Assembly (NCBI GenBank): GCA_022925895.1
Contig: JAKSYS010000474.1
Coordinates: 1-49,757 of the forward strand
DNA: 49,757 bases
Direction of reading: 5' to 3'
From: Fragilaria crotonensis
Taxonomy: Eukaryota > Bacillariophyta > Fragilariophyceae > Fragilariales > Fragilariaceae
The notes under the pieces are model-generated. The model was not told the DNA's origin, did not search any database, and saw only the letters and a program-made list of their open reading frames with translations. Positions 42,933-49,757 of the stretch are shown here, piece after piece. Positions within the stretch are counted from its first letter, which is position 1, and each line of letters begins with the position of its first letter. A program made the position numbers and the translations under genes.

Positions 42933-43662
42933 AGCATGCGCACCGGTAGCGCTATTTTGTAGCGTCTTTAGAAACTTAAGGTGTCTTTAGAAACCTATTT
43001 TGGATATTTCGGAAATGTCCTGTGTGGGTCCTATCCCACACCCGTAACGCTATTTTTTCGTCAGATTCAAAAACTGGCGAGGACCCGTGCCCAAAATTAC
43101 GAAGGTCTGACCCGCGCCCCGCGCCTAATTACGAAGTATGATCCATACTTCACTCCGTCTCTCGACGCATCTTGCATCTTGTCTCGAACTTTTATCATGC
43201 GTACTGTACCAGGTACCACTACAGGAGCAGAAGACAATGGGGTACCTGGTTTGCGTGCAAATCTATGCCAAACTTCAGGGCTGAAGACATTGTCGTCGAA
43301 TATACAGGAGGAAAGTTCATCCATGTTGATTGGTGTCATATTCGTTTTTGTTTCCTTCCCAAGATATCACATACAGCGCACGATCGCACGATCGATGGAA
43401 GCAAGTCAATCGAAGTGATCAAATAGAGGAAATACTGCAATCGAACTGATCGAATAGGACATATTTCGACACGCTACAATCTGACATTTGGAGTAACGCT
43501 ATTCCAACGCCTACATGTAGACGTTGGAATAGCGTTTGGTCAGAAAATTGCGTCGCAAAAGTTACAATGTAGCGTATCGGGCCCAACCGGTGGTTATAAT
43601 TTTACAATTTTTCGGTCAGATCTGACCGAAATCAGAAAATAGCGTTACCGGTGCGCATGCTC
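42933..43662. mobile_element. non-autonomous Harbinger-like MITE (27-bp TIRs, TAA TSD)
   Basis: The left end GAGCATGCGCACCGGTAGCG continues CTATTTT; the reverse complement of the right end matches over 27 bp with one mismatch (A for G at position 18). TAA flanks both ends (42930-42932 and 43663-43665), the 3-bp TWA duplication typical of PIF/Harbinger elements. Subterminal AACGCTATT/AATAGCGTT words recur inside. The 730-bp interior encodes no transposase. Confidence 0.8.
43495..43536. repeat. 42-bp near-perfect hairpin inside the MITE
   Basis: The arms run AACGCTATTCCAACG and CGTTGGAATAGCGTT around a central CTACATGTAG palindrome; only one base pair is mismatched in 42 bp. A second perfect 22-bp palindrome (TTTCGGTCAG/CTGACCGAAA centred on AT) is at 43610-43631. 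Confidence 0.85.
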
Positions 43663-43720
43663 TAAGATTCCGTGATCGTAAACGATTGATAAGCATGTCA
43701 GAACTATCTATGTATTAATC

Positions 43721-43957
43721 TGTTGAGATGTTCCAGATCTCTGCAACAGTACTTACACTTCCGGTGCGCAGTACCACGGTAAATCTACCAGCTAGTAGTT
43801 TGACAACACTATAAACCCTTGTTTGTTTTCCCTTCTGCAATGTTGTGACTACTTTAGATTACTCCTATCAATCCTCCCAGACCTCTTGGTCTTACCAAAT
43901 TGATCTTGCTTCTTGGAAGTAACCTTCTTAGCCTTGTTCTTCACTTCAATCCATGCA
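43721..43957 (-). repeat. 3' LTR of copia 2
   Basis: 237 bp, reading TGCATGG…CTCAACA on the minus strand, and identical to 49288-49524. Its host-side flank is TTAATC at 43715-43720. The LTR boundaries are inferred from TG/CA ends and the position of the pol stop codon at 43964. Confidence 0.85.
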
Positions 43958-43963
43958 TTTTCA

Positions 43964-45585
43964 TTAATTATATTTCGCACCGTTGATTCCTTTCGTTTCG
44001 ATCGTACCAGTTAATCTTGCATGTTGGACCTCATCCGTAGGAATTCGTATTCCATTTACGAATCCCGAATAAATATTCTTGAACGAATCTTCCAGATTTC
44101 GCACGACTGTCGGTCGTGCGTACTGCACTGTCATAGCAGTCCCGTTTCCACTGCTACTGTCGCTTGTCAGTAAACGCTTATCCTCGACATCCTCCCTCCA
44201 ACATTCAAGATTCCCATTCCTGATTCTCGCTGCATGCTTCGTGCAATTTCTCGGGCAGTTCTTATTCAGTATGTCCGCCGAGTTCTCTTCCGATCGTACG
44301 AACTGAACCTTTAAATAACCAGCTTCTTCAAGTTCTCGAATAAAGTGTGCTCTGACGTCAATATGCTTCGTCCTTGCTCCGACGTGTTGATTCTTCACTA
44401 AATAAATCGCTCCCAGATTGTCTTCATAAACACGCCCAACCAATTTCTCTTCCTTCGGGTATCTCATGACTTCGTCCAATAACATCATAATAAACTTGTT
44501 CTCACACGCTCCTTCGCCAGGCTTATGTACTCAGCCTCCGTACTTGACAACGTAACCACATGTTGAGTTTTCGACCCCAGTTCACCAACGTACCACCAAG
44601 TGTATGTAGCCCGGACGAAATGCTCTTGCGGTCATCAATGTTCTTCGCGTAATCCGAATCGACAAATGATATGGGCCTCAATTCCTTCGGTTTCCTGTAC
44701 GTTAAACCTTCGTAGTACCTCGCCTTGATATGTCCCACTAAACGCTCTAGTGCTTTCCAGTGCTCGCACCTGGATTAGACAAATGTTGTGCCAACTCTCG
44801 TGCAGGATTCGCCAAATCAGGTGCCAGCTTGGTCATCAGATACATAATCTTGCCAACAATCGAACGGTACTCGGTCATCCTCACAGGTTCTCCCTTGTTC
44901 TTGCTTAGGAATTTGTTTGGATATCCGGGTCTCAGCTTCCTTGATACTCCTTCCCACACTTGTCTCAAATGACTCAACAATTTCGTCCTCCAATTTTGTC
45001 ATACTTGCAACAATGTAGCTCTCTCCGTTATCGTCAGTTTTCCAGTCGTACCATACTCCAAGATGCTTCTTCAAACGTCCCAAGTCAGAGATATTGAACC
45101 GTTTCTTAAGTTCCGACTTAAACTTCTCAATCGTCTCTTTCTTACCAGCAAGTAAAACGTCATCCACGTGCACCACTGCCATCAGAGTCACTTCGCCCGC
45201 TGTATTCTTCCAGTAATAAAGGCACGGATCAACCAGACTCTGTATCATCTTCATGACTTGCGTCAAATATCTGAACAATGTCTTCATGAATAGGCGCGGA
45301 ACGTCAACTCCTCCATACATAGGTCTTGTCAGCTTGATACAAAACTTCCTCCGTTCGTCTTCGGAATAAATCCAAGTTCAACCATTCCTTCTGGCCATTC
45401 AGCAAATACTTCTCTGTCCGCTTCAAGTTCCGCATTTAGAAATGCTGCTTCGATGTCAATCATTTCCATGATCCAACCTTCACCCTGCCGGTACACTGCA
45501 ACTGCAATCGTAGTTCGTACTGTTGTGTCTGTTGCAACCGGCGAAAAAACTCAGTGTAATCCACTCCTGGGATCATGACGTAGCC
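43964..45585 (-). CDS. copia 2 reverse transcriptase (C-terminal part) and RNase H, frame-broken
   Basis: On the minus strand: RT thumb/palm with VVHVDDVLLAGKKETIEKF (the VDD catalytic pair near 45165) and KKRFNISDLGRLKKHLGVW, then PGYPNKFLSKNKGEP near 44930, MTEYRSIVGKIMYLMTKLAP, ISFVDSDYAKNIDDRKS near 44670, and EDNLGAIYLVKNQHVGARTK near 44420. The tail continues EENSADILNKNC to the stop at 43964. At least three frame changes occur (near 44970, 44750, 44500). Part of RT between 45320 and 45585 is also shifted. Confidence 0.85.
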
Positions 45586-47400
45586 CTAGCACGATCCGAC
45601 TCTTGTATCGCAGTGACCCATCTTGCTCTCCTTGATCTTGAATATCCATTTCACGGGTATAGGCTTGCGTCCTTTCAGCATCTCTCTGGGAAACTTCTTC
45701 CAGGCATCACGTGACAGAAAATTGTTGATTTCCACAATAGCTGACGGTTTCCACTTAACTCCGTTCTTCCCATCCATCGCCTTACGAAACGTTTTCGGCT
45801 CTCCAGGATCCGATGATAAAGTCGCATTAAATGCAACTTGGTCCGTTCTACTTCGTGTTCGTACTCCAACTTCGTCGTCCTCGATTCTGATTGGTTCATC
45901 AATTCCAAGTCTCTTCATTTCGTTCTCCAGTCTCGTTACGCTTCGTTGCGGCCTCTCGGTTTGATCAATTTCGTCAACTTTGTCGTTCGTTTCGTTCTCC
46001 GCCATTTCTGGAGCATTTTCTCTCTGAGGAAGCTCAGGTAAGTCCTCCTCTTCCACACGCTCGTCGCTGTCATCAGTCTGGACCGAACGCGAGTCGTCGC
46101 TGTCGCTTTCGTCTTCAATAGCGGCAGCATCGTCGGTTTTCGAATTGGTCGTCGCGGTCGTCATCGCTTCGTTCGTCGATTTCTCCATCGATTCTCGGTC
46201 GTTCGTCGTCGTTGAAAGTCGCATCCGCGTGTATCCTCCTGCTTCAGACAATGGTGGACTCAGAGGACGTTGAACGACGGCGAGTTCCTCTTCATATTCG
46301 GGGATCAAGTGAATTTCCTCGCTTGCGACCTCCTCTTCTTGCTCAATTGGGGCCTCCTCCTCCAAAATCAACTCAGGGTCGAAGACCTGAGTCAGGGTCA
46401 ATCTGATATCGTTGGCCGCGTTCGTCACGTCTGCCCAAACATGCACATCTCGTGTTTCCACGACCTTGCTTGTTACTGGATTGTACATACGGTACACATC
46501 CCTGGCGTGGTTTTCACCATAGCCAATCATCACCATGGGGAACTCTTCTCCTTGAACTTCCTTCATGGTGGCCCTGTTTGTACATAGCCAACCCTCCCAA
46601 ACTGGATCAAATGAGGGTAAATGTTGCTCTTTCACCATAGAAGAGCTCATCCGGAGGTACTGTACTGCGTGTATTTGTAGCACATTACCCAGTAGTGCAG
46701 CGGTCTTTGTCGCCCGCCCACAACTTCGCTTGCATCTCTTTTGTCCATGCTGCGGCGATCATCATAGCCAACGCACGCTTCGCGTCTCTCGAAAACATCC
46801 GTTCCACGACACCGTTATGTTGTGGTGTATGAGGGGCAGTGTACTCCAACTGTATCCCGTACTCTCCTTCGCAGAATCTTACGTAGCTCGGACATATGTT
46901 CACCGGCATTGTCGCACCGAAGGTACTTCACAGGCTTTCCAGCCGCCTTCAACTTGTCCAATAAGTCCTTCAGAATTTTGTTATGACGTTTTCCTGGCAC
47001 CGTAGAAATCCCAGGACTTCTCGTTTTGTCATCCACAAACTTGAACCAGTAGCGTGACCCCATGACTGTTTCCGAATAAGGGCCACTTGTGTCCATGTAA
47101 AGTCGTTCTCCGGTTTGTCCGCTGTCACCTTAGTAGTTTTGTTTGTTCTCTTTGGGTCGCCTTCGCTCGTGCACATCCGTCGCAAACGGACATTTTCCTG
47201 TCGCAATAATTTCGAGCGCCTTCAGCGTTTCCCGCACCACTCTCTGTTGCGTGACCGAATTTTTGATGAGCTTCATTGATGTCCATGTACTGTTTTCGCT
47301 CTTTCTTCTCCATTTCTTCGTCTTTTTCAGCAATTCTTCGACGTTAAACGCCTTTCGTTCTCCTTTGATACGAGATGCAATCAGATACGCCATTCCGTCT
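45586..47400 (-). CDS. copia 2 integrase, acidic linker and RT start, frame-broken
   Basis: A GAG-pre-integrase segment (HQKFGHATE) near 47275 is followed by the integrase core: LYMDTSGPY near 47090, LRCDNAGEHMS near 46915 and PHTPQHNGVVERMFSRDAKR near 46815, giving the D, D and E residues. The integrase C-terminus (WEGWLCTNRATMKEVQGEEF, VMIGYGENHARDVYR) runs to about 46490, then a long Glu/Asp/Ser-rich linker (45950-46400), then the RT entry EPKTFRKAMDG and PIPVKWIFKIKESK near 45640. Frame changes occur near 47130, 46850 and 46700. Confidence 0.88.
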
Positions 47401-49228
47401 GAACCCGTTTGAATTCCAGCATCTCCCGCGACTCATTAAAATCTTTGATCCTTCTTTCCAGCCACAAACTCATTTCTTTCTCTGTAAGTCGGCCAACACT
47501 GATCAAATTCTTCGCAAAACCGGGACAACCATCACATCTTCCAACTTCAGCTTCTTTCCTGAGCTTTTCTGTTCCAGGGTCAAATCTCCAATTGCAATTG
47601 CTTTCATGGTTTCATTGTTTCCAACTCTGACATGCTCACCTTCAGTTGCTGTCTTCAAGTTAGTCATCATCTTGGTGTTAATGGAGACATGAGTTGTTGC
47701 TCCAGAGTCAACAAGCCAACTTTCATGCCCACTCAGTGACAGGAGACATGAATTTCCTTGAATTAGTAGCAAAACTTGCTCGTCCCACATCCACTCTGCG
47801 CCTTGACTGATTTATCCATCCGTACTCAATTCCTCTTGCTCCTCATTAATAAACTCAGTGTTCTCGACCTTTCTGCAGCTTCAGACTCTCCTGTCTTGCT
47901 TTCCTCATAATGAGTTTTGTCTTCCTTGTGATCGATGACTTCCTCTCCAGCTTCGGGCTCCTGCGCCTTGCTTTCTTCATACTCCAGATTGTCTTCTGCG
48001 ACATCTTCATTTTCTCTTCAACTTCGTCTTCGTCATCTTCGTCGTCACTCGTTTCGCACATATCAGCCCAACTCATAGTACTTGGCTTCTTCTTTCCCTT
48101 CGAACTTTCACCTTGGCTTGCTCGTCGCCTCTCGGTTTCCACTTAAACTCGAATGTCCTTCAACACTGCTCTCTTTGTATTGTTGTACTCAGCAATCTCC
48201 TGCAATAACTCCATTGCAAACTTGTCCGTGTCAAAGTAGTAGTCCTTCGTAGACTCTACGTTCCTCTTGACGTCATCCTCCCGGCTCTCAGCTCCTCGGA
48301 TTGTCATACCAACAAACATACCGGACTCTTCCTTCTTTGGACATTCCTTCGCGGTGCCCGAAAGCTCCACAGTTGTAACACTTGACCTTCAATTTTGCGT
48401 TTTCTCGTTCTCCGTTGTTGTTGTTGTTGCTGTTCGTTCGGCATTCTCTTGCACGATGGCCTTGCTTTCCACACTTGTTGCACTTGCCCTTGAACGCACG
48501 CCAGCCTCCTTTTCCGCTTGATGTGTTGAGCGCCAGGTGCTTGCCTTTCTTTCTCTCGTCCTTCTTGATTTTCGCGAGCTTGCCGATTTTGAACGGCTCA
48601 ACAAACATCTGATAATGGACCTGGATCTCCGAAACAAAGTCCTTGTGGGTGAAATCTTTCGACCCAATCTTGCCATTGAGCGACGCAATAACCGACTCGT
48701 ACCTTCGTTTGGGCAATCGCGCCAAAATAGTCGCTTCCATCTGCTCGTCGCTGCGCCTCGTTCCATTTTCGCATTTTCGACCTCCCGATTCAATCGCTCC
48801 ATCTCCATGATCCAGAGGTGCGGATCGTCCAAATCCGACTTCATGTAACACTTCTCCAACTTGGTCGTTGCCTTCACCAAGTCCCCGTCTTCTTCGAATC
48901 GTAGCGGTCCTTCAACGCTTGATACATCGCGAACGCAGTTTCGTGAGATTCGATGATAGCGAACGCGTCCCTCGACAGGACATAATCAGGAAATGCTTCG
49001 CCTCGTCGTCTTGGCGAATCAGCTCTTCCTCTTCAGTCGCTCGGCCTTATCGCCAGGCTCGGCGACACGCGATCCTCCAGTGCGCGCTTGAAACCTTCGT
49101 GGCGGCGAAGACCTCGGCTTTCATGAAAAATTCGCGGGGTTCCATTCCCCTTTCGTAGTGTCCGTCCCACTGAAGGGAATCACTTTGATCGACTCCAGGG
49201 TTGCTCCAGCCTTCTTCGCTTCGCTCAT
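47401..49228 (-). CDS. copia 2 Gag and protease, frame-broken
   Basis: Gag starts at the ATG at 49228 (MSEAKKAGATLESIKVIPFS). A break near 49125 leads to REFFMKAEVFAATKV. UBN2-like Gag continues with YQALKDRYDSKKTGDLV near 48910 and LNREVENAKM near 48800, then ARLPKRRYESVIASLNGKIG. Two zinc knuckles follow, CNKCGKQGHRAREC (about 48440-48485) and CYNCGAFGHR, the latter completed as AKEC in the next frame near 48350. A Glu/Lys/Ser-rich spacer (47860-48140) precedes the protease motif SWLVDSGATTHVS near 47700. The family packages and processes element RNA and protein. Confidence 0.85.
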
Positions 49229-49287
49229 CCTTGCGTAGTCGTCTCTCGTTCGACCTTAACTTCCCACAAACAATCGTTTTTAAAACG

Positions 49288-49524
49288 TGTTGAGATGTTC
49301 CAGATCTCTGCAACAGTACTTACACTTCCGGTGCGCAGTACCACGGTAAATCTACCAGCTAGTAGTTTGACAACACTATAAACCCTTGTTTGTTTTCCCT
49401 TCTGCAATGTTGTGACTACTTTAGATTACTCCTATCAATCCTCCCAGACCTCTTGGTCTTACCAAATTGATCTTGCTTCTTGGAAGTAACCTTCTTAGCC
49501 TTGTTCTTCACTTCAATCCATGCA
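49288..49524 (-). repeat. 5' LTR of copia 2, also 3' LTR of the adjoining copy
   Basis: Identical over all 237 bp to 43721-43957. On its right side the sequence continues as the pol 3' end of another copy, so one LTR serves both elements. Confidence 0.88.
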
Positions 49525-49757
49525 TTTTCATTAATTATATTTCTCGCACCGTTGATTCCTTTTTTCGATCGTACCAGTTAATCTTGCATGTTGGACCTCA
49601 TCCGTAGGAATTCGTATTCCATTTACGAATCCCGAATAAATATTCTTGAACGAATCTTCCAGATTTCGCACGACTGTCGGTCGTGCGTACTGCACTGTCA
49701 TAGCAGTCCCGTTTCCACTGCTACTGTCGCTTGTCAGTAAACGCTTATCCTCGACAT
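49525..49757 (-). mobile_element. 3' end of a second, tandem copia 2 copy (cut by window end)
   Basis: Matches 43958-44190 over its whole length except two compensating 2-bp changes: an extra CT near 49544 and a missing CG near 49562. These alter six or so C-terminal residues of RNase H and keep the same stop. It encodes the end of RNase H up to the DKRLLTSD region and runs off the window. Confidence 0.9.

Larger units (their letters stand above)
42693..43720. other. intergenic dominated by a Harbinger-like MITE
   Basis: Apart from the element at 42933-43662, only short AT-rich flanks are present. No gene is seen; the open frame at 42981-43418 lies entirely inside the non-coding element. Confidence 0.6.
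43721..49524 (-). mobile_element. Ty1/copia LTR retrotransposon on the minus strand
   Basis: Identical 237-bp LTRs (43721-43957 as 3' LTR, 49288-49524 as 5' LTR) enclose Gag with two zinc knuckles, protease, integrase, RT and RNase H in copia order. The 5.8-kb total is normal for copia. The sequence to the right of the 5' LTR is not host flank but the RNase H end of another copy, so this LTR is shared. No target-site duplication can therefore be tested. Several frame breaks interrupt the polyprotein. Confidence 0.92.

Noticed and set aside
42981-43418. 145-codon open frame
   Set aside because: Lies wholly inside the non-coding TIR element and starts at a non-ATG codon; no transposase motif.
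1-49757. tRNA or rRNA genes
   Set aside because: No T-arm-like GGTTCGAATCC box in a cloverleaf context and no rRNA-like core was seen by eye; a tRNAscan-SE/Infernal run would settle it.

Overview
The window looks like nuclear DNA of a diatom, probably a pennate one. Short GT-AG introns (75-240 bp) interrupt some genes. Ty1/copia retrotransposons are prominent, and several proteins belong to families I associate with diatoms: type II membrane fucosyltransferase-like proteins, HtrL_YibB proteins, divergent membrane-anchored kinases, and signal peptides ending in ASAF-like motifs. I saw no rRNA, tRNA, CRISPR array or bacterial operon structure. The species assignment is inference.

Layout. 0.6-3.3 kb: a frame-broken membrane-anchored kinase gene converges on an intact APH-like phosphotransferase gene. 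3.4-3.9 kb: a 454-bp element with 16-bp terminal inverted repeats. 4.0-15.7 kb: an 11.7-kb Ty1/copia element with LTRs of 597/598 bp, about twice the usual copia size because some 5 kb of coding-like sequence precedes the recognisable Gag. 16.1-17.2 kb: a frame-broken HtrL_YibB gene. 18.2-19.7 kb: a type II fucosyltransferase-like gene (minus). 20.3-21.0 kb: pyroglutamyl-peptidase I (minus). 21.4-22.6 kb: a three-exon DUF547 gene. 23.2-24.4 kb: a TMEM65-GAF fusion (minus). 25.5-27.2 kb: a sugar-nucleotidyltransferase (minus). 27.2-31.3 kb: gene-poor, repeat-bearing, partly CpG-free DNA. 31.3-32.6 kb: a second, intact glycosyltransferase-like gene. 33.6-34.5 kb: a conserved secreted or plastid-targeted protein of unknown function. 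34.7-37.6 kb: UTP4/cirhin (minus), divergent from an ankyrin/2OG-oxygenase gene (38.0-39.9 kb). 40.1-42.7 kb: an MgtE/SLC41 magnesium transporter (minus). 42.9-43.7 kb: a Harbinger-like MITE with TAA target duplications. 43.7-49.5 kb: a second copia element on the minus strand, which shares its 5' LTR with the 3' end of another copy that runs off the window.

The host genes are ordinary housekeeping, glycan and transport functions and form no single pathway.

A recurring pattern affects interpretation. The two LTRs of the large element differ only by four length changes in short mononucleotide runs, with no substitutions. Several otherwise convincing genes (DUF547, TMEM65-GAF, glycosyltransferase) are broken by similar single-base length changes. 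Much of the apparent decay may therefore be uncorrected run-length error in the assembly. The interval from about 31.3 to 42.7 kb is free of it.

The most unusual items are the giant copia element with its Gag start inside the LTR, the block-wise CpG and arginine-codon mosaic along it, the TMEM65-GAF fusion, and the tandem LTR-sharing copia copies.
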